Source: Polycyclovorans sp. (GTDB taxonomy: Bacteria > Pseudomonadota > Gammaproteobacteria > Nevskiales > Nevskiaceae). Taken from it: a stretch of 64,000 bases of DNA. Below are positions 38,624 to 49,033 of the stretch, piece after piece; within the stretch, counting starts at the first letter, position 1, and each line of letters begins with the position of its first letter. The position numbers were made by a program, and so were the translations under genes. Where the stretch lies: contig PAKU01000029.1 of assembly GCA_002706265.1 (NCBI GenBank), positions 62,001-126,000 on the forward strand, read 5' to 3'. The notes beneath the pieces are model-generated. The model worked only from the letters and a program-made list of their open reading frames with translations, did not search any database and was not told the DNA's origin.

Positions 38624-40420
38624 ATGATGTCCACCCTTCGCAGCACCGCAGTCGGCGTTTTGGCCGCGTCGGGTCTGATCGCAGCGGCTTCTACGGCCTC
38701 CGCGCAGACCGCCCCGGGCTGGTACGCCAGCTTTGGCGCGTACTCCTCCAACGTTGACGATGCAAATGGCACGTCGCAACTCACCGTAACCACGCTGGCG
38801 CCCAACGTCATACAACCTGGCGCAACCTGTTTGCTGGCCCCGGTGACGGACCCCCTTGGCGGCCTGGGCGATCTGCTGGACACGCTTGGGGGCTCGCTGG
38901 GCGGGCTGCTGGGTGGATTGCTGGGCGATGAAGCGGGCTGCCTGTTGGGCCTGTTGGGGAATGGCGCGGATGACACCCTGACGCCCGGTCAACAGAGCGA
39001 AGTGTTTTTGGATGCACAACCCATTGGCATTCGTTTCGACTCGGGTCTTGGCATCAGCACCGCAATTGGCTACCAGTTCATCGGCGGCCTGCGGCCTGAG
39101 CTGTCGCTGAGCTTTTCCGAGAACGACCTGAGCGTGTTCTCGGCGACGGCCGCGGGCGACGCCAGCACGGTCGACGGCAAGCTTGAAGCCACCCGCGTGG
39201 GCGCCAACCTCTGGTACGACCTGCAAGTACACGAGCGCATCCTGCCGTACATCGGCGTGGGCGCCGGCTATCAGCGCGCCGAAACCACCTTCGGCAACAG
39301 TTCCGACACCGACTCGAACAACTTCTACCAGGCCGGCGCCGGCATCGGCTTTGCGCTCAACCGGCGCACCGTGGTGTCGCTGGATTATCGCTATCTGGTG
39401 TCGAACGACATTGAGACCAGCCAGCTCATTCCGGCCATGACGCCGCCCGACCCGGCCACCGGGGGCGTGGTGAGCACGCGCCGCGACGATCGCTATGAAT
39501 TGACCACCCACCAGGTCGGCCTGAGTCTGCGGTACGTGTTTGCCGAGTCCAAGATGGCCGACGCCGATGGCGACGGCGTGGCCGATTTCCTGGACCGCTG
39601 CCCCAACAGTCCCGCCGGCGTACAGGTGGATCGCTTTGGCTGCCCGCTGGACAGCGACGGCGACGGCATTCCCGACCATCTCGAAAAGTGCCCGAACACC
39701 GCGCCCGGCGTGCAGGTGGATGCCCAGGGCTGCCCGCTCGATGCCGACGCTGATGGCGTGCCCGACCACCTTGACCAGTGCCCGAACACCCCCGAAGGCA
39801 CCCAGGTCGACAAGCGCGGCTGCCCGCTGGACCTGCGCGACACCGACGGTGATGGCGTCGCCGATCTGTTCGACAACTGCGCGGGGTCACCGGCTGGCGC
39901 GGCAGTGGACGAGAATGGCTGCCCGCTGGACAGCGACGGCGACGGCATTGCCGACTACCTCGACGAATGCCCCACCACCCCGCCTGGCCTGGCCGTGCTG
40001 CCCAACGGTTGCGCGCTTGAAGGCGATTGCCGGCGCCCGCGCCCCGGTGAGGCGGTTGACGAACGCGGTTGCGCCGTTGATCGCAACTTCATTCTCCGTG
40101 GCGTGAAGTTCGAGTTCGACTCGGCCATCCTCACCCCGGAAGCCAAGGCCATCCTCGACCGCGTGTCCGAAACGCTGCGGGCCTATCCCAACGTCAACGT
40201 CGAACTGGGCGGCCATACCGACAGCATCGGCAGCGCCGCCTACAACCTGGGCCTTTCCGAACGACGGTCGATTGCGGTGAAGGAATACCTTGTCAGCAAG
40301 GGCATTCCGGCCAAACGCATGACGCCGGTGGGTTACGGCGTGTCACGCCCGATCGCCGACAACGCCTTGGAGTCCGGTCGCGAAGAGAACCGTCGTGTGG
40401 AGCTGTCGGTCCGCGACTGA
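38624..40420 (+). CDS. OmpA-family outer-membrane protein with thrombospondin type 3 repeats
   Basis: The 598-residue precursor has a signal peptide ending ASTASA at residue 27. Residues 28-310 form an eight-strand-like beta-barrel domain (LWYDLQVHERILPYIGVGAG, VSLDYRYLVSND). About five calcium-binding TSP3-type repeats follow (DADGDGVADFLDRCPNSPAG and relatives). The C-terminal OmpA peptidoglycan-binding domain has VKFEFDSAILTPEAKAILD and GHTDSIGSAAYNLGLSERRS. A glycine/leucine-rich insert at residues 78-112, between Cys69 and Cys106, is unusual. The family anchors the outer membrane to peptidoglycan. A strong terminator follows. Confidence 0.9.
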   Translation: MMSTLRSTAVGVLAASGLIAAASTASAQTAPGWYASFGAYSSNVDDANGTSQLTVTTLAPNVIQPGATCLLAPVTDPLGGLGDLLDTLGGSLGGLLGGLLGDEAGCLLGLLGNGADDTLTPGQQSEVFLDAQPIGIRFDSGLGISTAIGYQFIGGLRPELSLSFSENDLSVFSATAAGDASTVDGKLEATRVGANLWYDLQVHERILPYIGVGAGYQRAETTFGNSSDTDSNNFYQAGAGIGFALNRRTVVSLDYRYLVSNDIETSQLIPAMTPPDPATGGVVSTRRDDRYELTTHQVGLSLRYVFAESKMADADGDGVADFLDRCPNSPAGVQVDRFGCPLDSDGDGIPDHLEKCPNTAPGVQVDAQGCPLDADADGVPDHLDQCPNTPEGTQVDKRGCPLDLRDTDGDGVADLFDNCAGSPAGAAVDENGCPLDSDGDGIADYLDECPTTPPGLAVLPNGCALEGDCRRPRPGEAVDERGCAVDRNFILRGVKFEFDSAILTPEAKAILDRVSETLRAYPNVNVELGGHTDSIGSAAYNLGLSERRSIAVKEYLVSKGIPAKRMTPVGYGVSRPIADNALESGREENRRVELSVRD

Positions 40421-40449
40421 CCGCAGGCCGTTACGCGTCAGGTTTGAAC

Positions 40450-40478
40450 GGCGAGGGCAGCAATGCCCTCGCCTTTTT
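40450..40478 (+). terminator. Intrinsic terminator of the OmpA-family gene
   Basis: GGCGAGGGCA and TGCCCTCGCC form a ten-pair stem around a GCAA tetraloop and are followed by TTTTT. It lies 29 bases after the stop codon of the OmpA-family gene. Confidence 0.93.
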
Positions 40479-40601
40479 CATGAGGTGTAGGGCCCGAGCG
40501 CCAAACCGTGGCGATCTCCGGCGGGCGGCACCCACCGCCCTGAAGGGTTTTACGCCCTCCCCGCTGGTTTGAGACGCCAGCTGGCCCATCAGAACGGGCG
40601 G

Positions 40602-41447
40602 TCAGTTCTCGCGGGGCTCAGGCTCTGCAACAAACACCCCTTCGATCTCAACGGCCAGATCGGCACGGCAAATGGTGCCCTGGTGCGCTGACCATTCCGC
40701 GCCAGGCCAGCGTGCCCGGCACTGCGCCAGCAGCGTGACATGGGCTGGGTCGCGAACATACAGTCGCAGGCTGCCCGCCTTCAGCACCCTGCCAAGGTCG
40801 CGCTCCACCTGCGTGACCAGCGCATCGATATTGGCCAGGGTTTCATCCAGCTGCGCCGCCCCATCACCGGCATGCACCGTGGCGTGCCCCACGACGCTGC
40901 TGGTGCCGGAAAGCAGTAACAGCCCGCCCGGCGCCCACCACAGGGCGCGGCTGAAGCCCGGGCTCTGCGGGCCGTACTCGCGCGGGTATTGCCAGGCCGG
41001 GGTTTGGCGCGGATTCTCAAAACGCTGCCCAGGACTGCGCGCCGCGATCACCCACAGCCAGAACCCCGGTGACGCACTGCCGATGACCGTGGCGGCGGGA
41101 AATCCGGCATCGCGGGGCAGGCCACGGGCGCGGCCCAGACAAAATTGTCGATAGCGCTCGGCGTCGCCCTCGCCTTGCAGAATGTCGTCGAAATACGTCC
41201 AGGTGCGCAGCCAGTGCGCATGCCCGTTGGCGGAAAGCTGCTGCCAGGCCTCGCGATACGCCTGCTCGGCCACGGCAGCGATGTCACGGCTGTCGGGCCG
41301 GTGAATGGCCACGGCAGCAATCTCGTCACCGGTCCAGCACCAGGCGTCGCTGCCGCCGCAAAGTTGAGGCGCGGGGTGTTGATCGTCGAACAGCACGAGT
41401 CGGGGCTTGGCCCGGGCGGTCAGGCCGGGTTGCAGGGGCACCTGCAT
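40602..41447 (-). CDS. Chorismatase of the FkbO/Hyg5/XanB2 family
   Basis: The 281-residue protein contains the family blocks YREAWQQLSANGHAHWLRTW, YFDDILQGEGDAERYRQFCL, FENPRQTPAWQYPREYGPQS and LLLSGTSSVVGHATVHAGDG, after which AQLDETLANIDALV is typical. XanB2 converts chorismate to 3- and 4-hydroxybenzoate for xanthomonadin-type pigments and ubiquinone; FkbO and Hyg5 make related products. The subtype cannot be assigned by eye. The N-terminus is shorter than in XanB2. The ATG at 41447 shares a base with the corA-like stop (TGATG), implying coupling. No pigment genes are nearby. Confidence 0.87.
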   Translation of the reverse strand: MQVPLQPGLTARAKPRLVLFDDQHPAPQLCGGSDAWCWTGDEIAAVAIHRPDSRDIAAVAEQAYREAWQQLSANGHAHWLRTWTYFDDILQGEGDAERYRQFCLGRARGLPRDAGFPAATVIGSASPGFWLWVIAARSPGQRFENPRQTPAWQYPREYGPQSPGFSRALWWAPGGLLLLSGTSSVVGHATVHAGDGAAQLDETLANIDALVTQVERDLGRVLKAGSLRLYVRDPAHVTLLAQCRARWPGAEWSAHQGTICRADLAVEIEGVFVAEPEPREN

Positions 41448-42409
41448 CAGAAGTATCCCCGTCGCTTGAACAGCAGCAACAGGCCGGCACCAATGGCGAG
41501 CAGCACGCCGAGCACGATGAAATAGCCGTAGCGCCACGCCAGTTCGGGCATGTGCTGAAAGTTCATGCCGTACAGGCCGGTGATCAGCGTGAGCGGGAAG
41601 AAGATGGCCGAAATGACCGTCAGCGTCTGCACCACCCGGTTGGTGCGCTCGGTGGCCACGGCAAAGTGCAGTTGCACCGCGGCTTCCAGGTCGCGCTCCA
41701 GGTTGGAGGCATGGCCGCGCACCCGTTCAATGTGCTCGGCCAGATCACGCAGCTGCACCCGCTGGGCTTTGCCGGGGGCGACGCGGGCACCGCGCCGGAA
41801 GGCATCGATGGTGTCGAGCTGTTCGGAGCACAGCGATTCCAGCCTGCGCACCTCGCGGCGACGATTGAGCAGCAGTCGCCAGTCGTTCATGCCGTTGTCG
41901 GGCTCAAGCAGGTCGTCCTGCAGTGCATCGAGGTCGTGGTCCAGCATCTCGCGAATCCCGAGGAAGCGGTCGATCATCGCATCCCAGATCTGGTGCGCCA
42001 GATCCAGAGGGCTCTTGAACCCCCTGATGCGCCCTTCATCGATGCGCGCCTGCAGACGATTGAAACTGGGCGCCTCGGGCGCGCGCACCGTAACCAGCAC
42101 ACGGTCGAACAGGAAGAACACGGCGGTCAGTGTCTTCAGGGGAAACGGCGCATCTTCGGCGCCCAGGCCCTGCAGGATCAGCATGTCGTAGTCATCGGTG
42201 CCGTCAAGAAAACTGCGGTGCAGCGGATTGAGGCTGTCGAGGACATGGCGGGCGTCAATCGATTTCTGCAGCCAGGGCTCCAGGGTCGCCCCCCAGTCGG
42301 CGGCTTCGTTGCGCAGACAGTCGATCCAGACCAGGCCCACGGGGGGCAGCTCGTCCAGGCGCTGCACCACGTGGGCAGGGCTATGAGGCGGGAAGTGAAC
42401 AATACGCAT
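41447..42409 (-). CDS. CorA-type divalent metal ion channel/transporter
   Basis: The 320-residue protein has a cytoplasmic N-terminal domain and a long stalk helix (about residues 140-255), followed by two C-terminal membrane helices: VISAIFFPLTLITGLYGMNF and FIVLGVLLAIGAGLLLLF. The signature YGMNFQHMPE between them is the GMN selectivity motif of CorA/ZntB proteins. Substrate (magnesium, cobalt or zinc efflux) cannot be told. I used the ATG at 42409 (MRIVHFPPHS). It overlaps the downstream chorismatase gene start. Confidence 0.9.
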   Translation of the reverse strand: MRIVHFPPHSPAHVVQRLDELPPVGLVWIDCLRNEAADWGATLEPWLQKSIDARHVLDSLNPLHRSFLDGTDDYDMLILQGLGAEDAPFPLKTLTAVFFLFDRVLVTVRAPEAPSFNRLQARIDEGRIRGFKSPLDLAHQIWDAMIDRFLGIREMLDHDLDALQDDLLEPDNGMNDWRLLLNRRREVRRLESLCSEQLDTIDAFRRGARVAPGKAQRVQLRDLAEHIERVRGHASNLERDLEAAVQLHFAVATERTNRVVQTLTVISAIFFPLTLITGLYGMNFQHMPELAWRYGYFIVLGVLLAIGAGLLLLFKRRGYF

Positions 42410-42422
42410 GGCGTAAATGATA

Positions 42423-42442
42423 AGCCCGCCTTGCGGCGGGCT
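42423..42442 (-). terminator. Hairpin after malate dehydrogenase, weak terminator
   Basis: AGCCCGCC and GGCGGGCT pair over eight positions around a four-base loop. Read on the minus strand the stem lies about 28 bases after the mdh stop and is followed by TATCATTT, a poor U-run. It sits 13 bases before the corA-like start, so it may either end mdh transcripts or sequester the next ribosome-binding site. Confidence 0.55.
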
Positions 42443-42470
42443 CATGAAGCGTCATTGAAGGACGATTGAT

Positions 42471-43448
42471 TTACTTCAGCAGATCTTCAATGGCGGCGCG
42501 CTCTTCGCGCAGTTCCTTCTCGGTGGCGTCGATGCGGGTCTGCACGGCAGCCGGCACGTCGAGGCCCTTGACGATCTCGTACTGGCCGTTCGCGCAGGTC
42601 ACCGGGTAACCGAACTGGATGCCGGGCTTGATGCCGTAGCTGCCGTCCGACGGGATGCCCATGGTCACCCACTTGCCGTGGGTGCCCAGCGCCCAGTCGC
42701 GCATGTGATCGACCGCTGCCGAGGCTGCCGAGGCTGCCGACGAGGCGCCGCGCGCCTTGATGATGGCTGCGCCGCGCTGCTGCACGGTGGGGATGAAGTC
42801 GCCGGTGAGCCACTGATCGTCGACCAGCCCGGTCGCGGCCTTGCCCTTGACGGTGGTGTGGGTGATGTCCGGCACCTGGGTAGCGGAGTGATTGCCCCAG
42901 ACGATCAGCTTCTCGACGTCGGTCGCGTGCGCGCCGGTCTTGGCGGCGAGCTGGCTCATGGCGCGGTTGTGGTCGAGGCGCATCATCGCGGTGAACTGCT
43001 TGGGATCGAGGCTCTTGGCATTGCTCAGCGCAATCAGCGAGTTGGTGTTGGCGGGGTTGCCCACCACCAGCACGCGCACGTCACGGCTGGCCTTGGCGTC
43101 GATGGCCTTGCCCTGCACCGAGAAGATGGCGGCGTTGGCGGTGAGCAGGTCTTTGCGTTCCATGCCGGGGCCACGCGGGCGGGCGCCGACCAGCAGGGCG
43201 TAGTCGGTGCCATCAAAGGCGACGTTGGGATCGTCGGTGGCGACGATTTCGTGCACCAGCGGGAAGGCGCAGTCGTCCACTTCCATCACCGTGCCTTGCA
43301 GCTTTTCCATGCCCTGCGGAATGTCGAGCAACTGCAGAATCACCGGCTGGTCCTTGCCCAGCATGTCACCGGAGGCAATGCGGAAAATCAGCGAGTAGGC
43401 AATCTGACCAGCTGCGCCGGTGATGGCAACGCGTACAGGCTTTTTCAT
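42471..43448 (-). CDS. mdh: Malate dehydrogenase (NAD-dependent)
   Basis: The 325-residue enzyme interconverts malate and oxaloacetate in the TCA cycle. It begins [20 protein letters not shown], with the NAD-binding loop [10 protein letters not shown], and has the substrate arginines in [15 protein letters not shown] and the catalytic His in [12 protein letters not shown]. This is the cytosolic-type MDH branch common in beta- and some gammaproteobacteria. GGAG lies nine bases before the ATG at 43448. Confidence 0.96.
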   Translation of the reverse strand: MKKPVRVAITGAAGQIAYSLIFRIASGDMLGKDQPVILQLLDIPQGMEKLQGTVMEVDDCAFPLVHEIVATDDPNVAFDGTDYALLVGARPRGPGMERKDLLTANAAIFSVQGKAIDAKASRDVRVLVVGNPANTNSLIALSNAKSLDPKQFTAMMRLDHNRAMSQLAAKTGAHATDVEKLIVWGNHSATQVPDITHTTVKGKAATGLVDDQWLTGDFIPTVQQRGAAIIKARGASSAASAASAAVDHMRDWALGTHGKWVTMGIPSDGSYGIKPGIQFGYPVTCANGQYEIVKGLDVPAAVQTRIDATEKELREERAAIEDLLK

Positions 43449-43647
43449 GTCAATGAACTCCGAAATCGACGAACAACGGATGGAAGGGGCCGGCATTTTA
43501 GCGCATAGGCCGCTCAAGGCCTGAAGGCCCTGCCACCCAGGCCACATCGTGGTGCGTGGCACCCTGAGACCGCTGCGTCGCAAATTGCCGGACGGCCGCG
43601 CCACAAAGGCCGCACACTGTCGGATCCTGACTGTTTCCGGACCCCGC

Positions 43648-45024
43648 GTGGACCACATCCCCTTCACCGAACTGCCCCTGCCCGCCCCCTTGCAAGAGGC
43701 GCTGGCCTGGCTCAACTACACCAGCGCCACGCCGATCCAGGCCAAGAGCCTGCCGCCGATGCTGGCCGGCCGCGACGTCATGGGCCAGGCGCGCACCGGC
43801 ACCGGCAAGACCGCTGCCTACGGGCTGGCGCTGCTGGCGCGCATCGATCCCATGCTGCAACGCACCCAGGCACTGGTGCTGTGCCCAACGCGCGAACTCG
43901 CCGACCAGATCGCCAAAGAGATTCGCCGCCTGGCCCGCGCCCTGCCCAACATCAAGATCACCGTGCTCAGTGGCGGCATCAACCAGCGTCCGCAACTCGC
44001 CTCGCTGGAGCATGACCCGCACATCGTGGTCGGCATGGCCGGCCGCGTACAGGAACACCTGGACCAGGCCACGCTCACCCTGGACGCGCTCAAGGTGCTG
44101 GTGCTGGACGAGGCCGACCGCATGCTCGGTGAAGACTTCGAGGCTGCGAGCCGTGCCATCGTCAAGCTGACGCCGAAAACGCGCCAGACCCTGTTCTTCT
44201 CGGCCACGTTCCCGGCGGCGGTGCGTGATCTCAGCCGACTGATGCAACGCGACGCGCTGGAAGTGACGGTCGATACCGCGCCGGCCACCGCCCACCTCAC
44301 CCAGTGCTTCTACGAAGTGGCGCCGGAGCAGCGCATCCACGCGCTGGCCCACCTGCTCAGCACGCACAAGCCGGCGTCGGCGCTGGTGTTCTGCTACACC
44401 AAGAACGACGCCAAGGCCGTCGAGTCGGCCTTGGCCGCGCGGGGTTTCGCAGCGCTGGGCCTGCATGGCGATGTCGACCAGCGCGACCGCGACGAAGTGC
44501 TGGTGCGCTTTGCCAATGGCAGCGCTCGGGTGCTGGTGGCCACCGACATCGCCGCCCGCGGGCTCGACATCAAACAGCTTGCCGCCGTGATCAGCTATGA
44601 GCTGCCCACCGACGCCGACGTGCACCTGCACCGCGTCGGCCGCACCGCGCGGGCGGGCGAGTCGGGGCTGGCGCTGCACCTGTTCACCACCCGTGAGCGC
44701 AGCCGCCTCACCGGCATCGAAGCGCGTCTGGGCGAGCCGCTCAAGGTGGAGAAGCTCACCGCATTCAGCGCCGACCGCCCTCTGACGCCCACCGTGGTCA
44801 CGCTGTGTGTCGATGGCGGCCGCGCCGACAAACTGCGCCCTGGCGACCTGCTGGGCGCGCTCACCGGCGACGCCGGCCTCTCCAAAGAGGCCATCGGCAA
44901 GATCAACACCTACGACACCCGCACCTATGTCGCCATCGAAAAAGACGTGGCTGCCGAGGCGCTGAAACGCCTGCGCGAGGGCAAGATCAAAGGACGGAAA
45001 TTCCGGGTGCGGCCGATCGACTGA
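43648..45024 (+). CDS. dbpA: ATP-dependent RNA helicase DbpA
   Basis: DbpA is a DEAD-box helicase that binds hairpin 92 of 23S rRNA during large-subunit assembly. The 458-residue length from the GTG at 43648 matches the family. Q motif FTELPL...TPIQ, Walker A RTGTGKT (49-55), DEAD at 154-157, [12 protein letters not shown] and [10 protein letters not shown] are present. The C-terminal RNA-binding domain ([20 protein letters not shown]) is DbpA-specific. Motif Ib reads VGMAGR, where nearly all DEAD-box proteins have TPGR. It is divergent from mdh and convergent with yaeQ. Confidence 0.93.
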   Translation: MDHIPFTELPLPAPLQEALAWLNYTSATPIQAKSLPPMLAGRDVMGQARTGTGKTAAYGLALLARIDPMLQRTQALVLCPTRELADQIAKEIRRLARALPNIKITVLSGGINQRPQLASLEHDPHIVVGMAGRVQEHLDQATLTLDALKVLVLDEADRMLGEDFEAASRAIVKLTPKTRQTLFFSATFPAAVRDLSRLMQRDALEVTVDTAPATAHLTQCFYEVAPEQRIHALAHLLSTHKPASALVFCYTKNDAKAVESALAARGFAALGLHGDVDQRDRDEVLVRFANGSARVLVATDIAARGLDIKQLAAVISYELPTDADVHLHRVGRTARAGESGLALHLFTTRERSRLTGIEARLGEPLKVEKLTAFSADRPLTPTVVTLCVDGGRADKLRPGDLLGALTGDAGLSKEAIGKINTYDTRTYVAIEKDVAAEALKRLREGKIKGRKFRVRPID

Positions 45025-45028
45025 TCGA

Positions 45029-45571
45029 TCACCCGCTGGCGGCGGCGGTGTCTATCGGCGTGCTCAGGTCATGCCCGTCGATGTCGAGATAGATCTGCCG
45101 CTCGGTCACCGTCAGTGCTAACTTCGAGCGCCGCTGCAGGCGTGCCGCAGCCTGCGCCAGAAACTCGCGATCAAATGAGTACACCGGCACCTCGGCCGCG
45201 CGGTGAATCCTGCTGTTGGCATAGGTGGCCAGCAGTGTGCGCGGATCGCGGTGCGTGTAGACCGCTGCGCGCCCGGCGAGCTTGCTGCCGCGGTGCACGC
45301 GTTCGGCATCGGGCGCGCCCACCTCGATCCACGCCGTGACCCGGCCGGTGAGGTCGCGCACCCAAACGGCGGGCTGGTCTACGGCCGCCACGCCTTCGGT
45401 GAAGGCGATGCCTTCCTCATATTCCAGCGCGTAGGCCAGCACCCGAACCAACATGAACTCGGCGGTCTCGGAAGGCTGCTGGGCAACGTGCAAGGCGAGG
45501 TCGGCATAGACCTCGCGGTCCATGTCGGCCAGTTGCAGGGTCAGATGAAACAGGGTCGCGGTCAGTGCCAT
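45029..45571 (-). CDS. yaeQ: YaeQ family protein
   Basis: The 180-residue protein starts MALTATLFHLTLQLADMDRE and contains HVAQQPSETAEFMLVRVLAY, LTGRVTAWIEVGAPDAERVH and YSFDREFLAQAAARL, the full set of YaeQ blocks. YaeQ has a PD-(D/E)XK nuclease-like fold. Its biochemical role is not established. The stop lies four bases from the convergent dbpA stop. Confidence 0.92.
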   Translation of the reverse strand: MALTATLFHLTLQLADMDREVYADLALHVAQQPSETAEFMLVRVLAYALEYEEGIAFTEGVAAVDQPAVWVRDLTGRVTAWIEVGAPDAERVHRGSKLAGRAAVYTHRDPRTLLATYANSRIHRAAEVPVYSFDREFLAQAAARLQRRSKLALTVTERQIYLDIDGHDLSTPIDTAAASG

Positions 45572-45732
45572 GGGCGGAGTATGCGGTGCCGGTCAGGGTT
45601 GCGGCGTCATCTTCGGGCGGTTTGAGTCCCCGGTGAGCGCCCGTGCGGTGGGGCGGCGCACTGCATGACCCCGTCCGAATCCCGCGCTCCCGGGGTCTCG
45701 AGGCAGGGGCGCATGATCAGGGCGCCCCAACG

Positions 45733-45750
45733 AGGCGCGAAAACGCGCCT
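45733..45750 (-). terminator. Hairpin at the lipase-like gene stop
   Basis: AGGCGCG and CGCGCCT form a perfect seven-pair stem with an A/T tetraloop; the minus-strand stem begins inside the lipase-like stop codon region. There is no U-run, so termination is only possible. The rest of 45572-45748 holds nothing I recognise. Confidence 0.4.
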
Positions 45751-46789
45751 ACTGGGCGTAATCGCGCAATGGGGGCTCTTCGGCAGCGAGACTCAGGTTC
45801 AGCATCGGATCGCGCACGGTCGACGCCACAAGGCTGAGCAAGTTTGAGGCGCGCAGCGGCATGACGAGCGACGCGAGGTCCAAAGGCAGCAGCGCGCACA
45901 ACGACTGGCCGCCTGCCCGTTCGAAATCGGCGGGGCCCGGGTGACTGATCGCATCCAGAGCCATTGCGAAGGCCAGCGTATCCGTGGTTCCGATGGTGAC
46001 GTGCTCGGCGATATGGGCGGGGCACAGGTCCTGCAACAGGAAATTGCCCACCCTAGGGTTGCCCTGTTCAAAGTCAAGCGCTGCGGTGGGCGGATTCACT
46101 GGTTGAACCAGTTCGTCGAAGCGCGTGTAGAGATTGGTGTAAGCGATGTCGCCGGGCGTTTCATCGCCGGCGTTCAACGCACTGATGAATTGTGAATCTG
46201 GCAGAAACTGGTACAGCGCCTCGGGGAGACCGAGTCCGGGGAGCACACTGAGTCCGAGGTCATCGAACAGTAAAGGGCCGAGCTGCACCGGCCCGGCGAC
46301 GAGGGTGCCATGGTGCGGGCCAGCCAGCGCGACATAATCTGAGACGGCGTTGCGCGCCGAGGCAAAAAATCGGATGGCCCAGCGCGGCATGAGCGCGCCC
46401 TGGCTGTGCCCGATGATCGCTACCTTGCGGCCGGTGTCTGCGTGTATCGAGCGCAAGGCGTGAACCACGTATTCGGCAGACACCTGCATGTCGCCCAGGC
46501 CCCGGTTGGGATACGTCACGATGCAGACGTCGTAGCCCAAGGCAACGAGCTGGGGGGCGTAGAACAACGTGTACTCCTCGGTCCCCGTGACGAACGTGCC
46601 GTGCACCATCAGCACCGGCGGTTTGTCGGGGTTCTCGAACGGCGTGCAGTTCAGTGCCGCATCGAGCGTCTGTTGCGAGACCGCCAGTCGCGGCTCGCCC
46701 TCGAATGCCCCCGCAACCTCGCTGCTGCTGCCGCAGCCGGTCAAAAACATGACGCCGATGAGCAACAGGGCTCTGCTTGTTACTGTCAT
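45749..46789 (-). CDS. Lipase/esterase-like alpha/beta hydrolase, lipoprotein
   Basis: The 346-residue precursor has a lipoprotein signal (ALLLIGVMFLTGCGSSS, lipidated Cys near residue 19). The hydrolase core shows VLMVHGTFVTGTEEYTLFYA, the nucleophile elbow IIGHSQGALMPRWA and ALAGPHHGTL, as in bacterial triacylglycerol lipases and in related fungal-type secreted lipases. The catalytic acid and His are not certain; candidates follow in DTLAFAMALD and ISHPGPADF. It is probably attached to the outer membrane. I used the ATG at 46789, just before the signal sequence. The 246-base gap upstream (46790-47035) has no visible gene. Confidence 0.8.
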   Translation of the reverse strand: MTVTSRALLLIGVMFLTGCGSSSEVAGAFEGEPRLAVSQQTLDAALNCTPFENPDKPPVLMVHGTFVTGTEEYTLFYAPQLVALGYDVCIVTYPNRGLGDMQVSAEYVVHALRSIHADTGRKVAIIGHSQGALMPRWAIRFFASARNAVSDYVALAGPHHGTLVAGPVQLGPLLFDDLGLSVLPGLGLPEALYQFLPDSQFISALNAGDETPGDIAYTNLYTRFDELVQPVNPPTAALDFEQGNPRVGNFLLQDLCPAHIAEHVTIGTTDTLAFAMALDAISHPGPADFERAGGQSLCALLPLDLASLVMPLRASNLLSLVASTVRDPMLNLSLAAEEPPLRDYAQ

Positions 46790-47035
46790 CTCGTTTCGCC
46801 CCCAGTTGACGATTCTCCGCAGTATGCGCCTGGCGATCATTCGCAGGCTACGACGCTGCGGCTCGCGCTGCAGAAGCTGTCGCACCGCGAGTCACGACCG
46901 CGATGGAGCCCGGTACCGATCAAGCGGCCAGGGCTTGAAACCCCGCACCCATCTCAACCGTTGGCGGGGCGCATCAAGCACTGCATGTCGCACGCCGGGT
47001 GCACAGCTGGGGTGACAGAAGTGGCCGGGTGCCGC

Positions 47036-48003
<968 letters not shown>

Positions 48004-48177
48004 TCAAATCAGGGCGCGTAGTGTGCCAGCGTTTACTCAGGCGCCTGAGGGCGTGCCCGGCGGTCGGGTGTCGGGCGCTCGCAGAAGGGCGCGGTGATTT
48101 TGATGCCTGCCGACCGCCCATCACCCTCAGGCGCGGCAGCACGTCACCCGCCGTGCACGCAGATGCTGTGGTGGGGG

Positions 48178-48993
48178 TCAGCGACGGTCCAGGTCAATCA
48201 CCGTGACTTCTGCCGGGCTGAACCCCCCCTCGCCCTCGGCGGTGTAATCCCAGCGCTCCACGGTGCAGCGCAGGGGCGTCAGGCGGGCGTCGTAGCGCAG
48301 CACGTTGACCGAATTTGGCGCTTCCCAGCGCACCCTGGACGACACCGAAGTGCCGGCCTGCACGCACCACACATCCCGTGGCAGGTCGGAGTAGCGATCG
48401 CGCAGCGGTCGCACAAACGGCAGATGAATATGCCCTCCCATGACCAGGTCGGCGCCCGCGGCCGCCCACGCCCGCGCTGCCGCCTCGCGGCCGTGCAACA
48501 GGTTGTGCGCGTCGCGCTGGTTGGGCACGTGCAAGGGCTGATGCGTGACGACAATGCGCAGCTGCTCGTGACGCGCGCCACGCAGGCGCCGCGATACCCG
48601 CGCGATCTGCGCGGCGGACACCGCTCCGTCCTTGTGCCGCCAGGCGCGTGTGGTGTTGACGCCAATCACCCGGAAATCAGGTGTGTCGATCTCGGGCTCA
48701 AGCTGCCGCCCGAAGCTGCGCTGGTGATTGCCATACGGGCGAACAATACGCGCCGCCAGATTGAACAGGGGAATGTCATGGTTGCCGGGCAGCACCAGCA
48801 TCGGCGGCCCCGAGAGTCGGTCCAGAAAGCGACGCGCAGACTCGAACTCCGCACGCCGCGCACGCTGGGTGATGTCACCCGAGAGCACCACGGCATCGGG
48901 CCGAACCGACTGCGCCATGGCCACCAACGCCTCGACCACGTGGGGCTGCTCGGTCCCGAAATGGGGGTCGGAAATCTGTAACAACACGCTCAT
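48178..48993 (-). CDS. Calcineurin-like metallophosphoesterase
   Basis: The 271-residue protein has all metal-binding blocks of the family: LLQISDPHFG, VLSGDITQRA, VLPGNHD, VVTHQPLH and VMGGHIHLPF. This arrangement resembles cAMP phosphodiesterase CpdA and related class III enzymes, but the substrate cannot be assigned. I used the ATG at 48993 (MSVLLQISDP). It follows the lipid-kinase gene by about 40 bases on the same strand. The 189 bases downstream (47989-48177) hold nothing I recognise. Confidence 0.87.
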   Translation of the reverse strand: MSVLLQISDPHFGTEQPHVVEALVAMAQSVRPDAVVLSGDITQRARRAEFESARRFLDRLSGPPMLVLPGNHDIPLFNLAARIVRPYGNHQRSFGRQLEPEIDTPDFRVIGVNTTRAWRHKDGAVSAAQIARVSRRLRGARHEQLRIVVTHQPLHVPNQRDAHNLLHGREAAARAWAAAGADLVMGGHIHLPFVRPLRDRYSDLPRDVWCVQAGTSVSSRVRWEAPNSVNVLRYDARLTPLRCTVERWDYTAEGEGGFSPAEVTVIDLDRR

Positions 48994-49033
48994 CGCCCTC
49001 TCCCCTGGCGGCATGGTCTGTGGCTGGTGGAGG

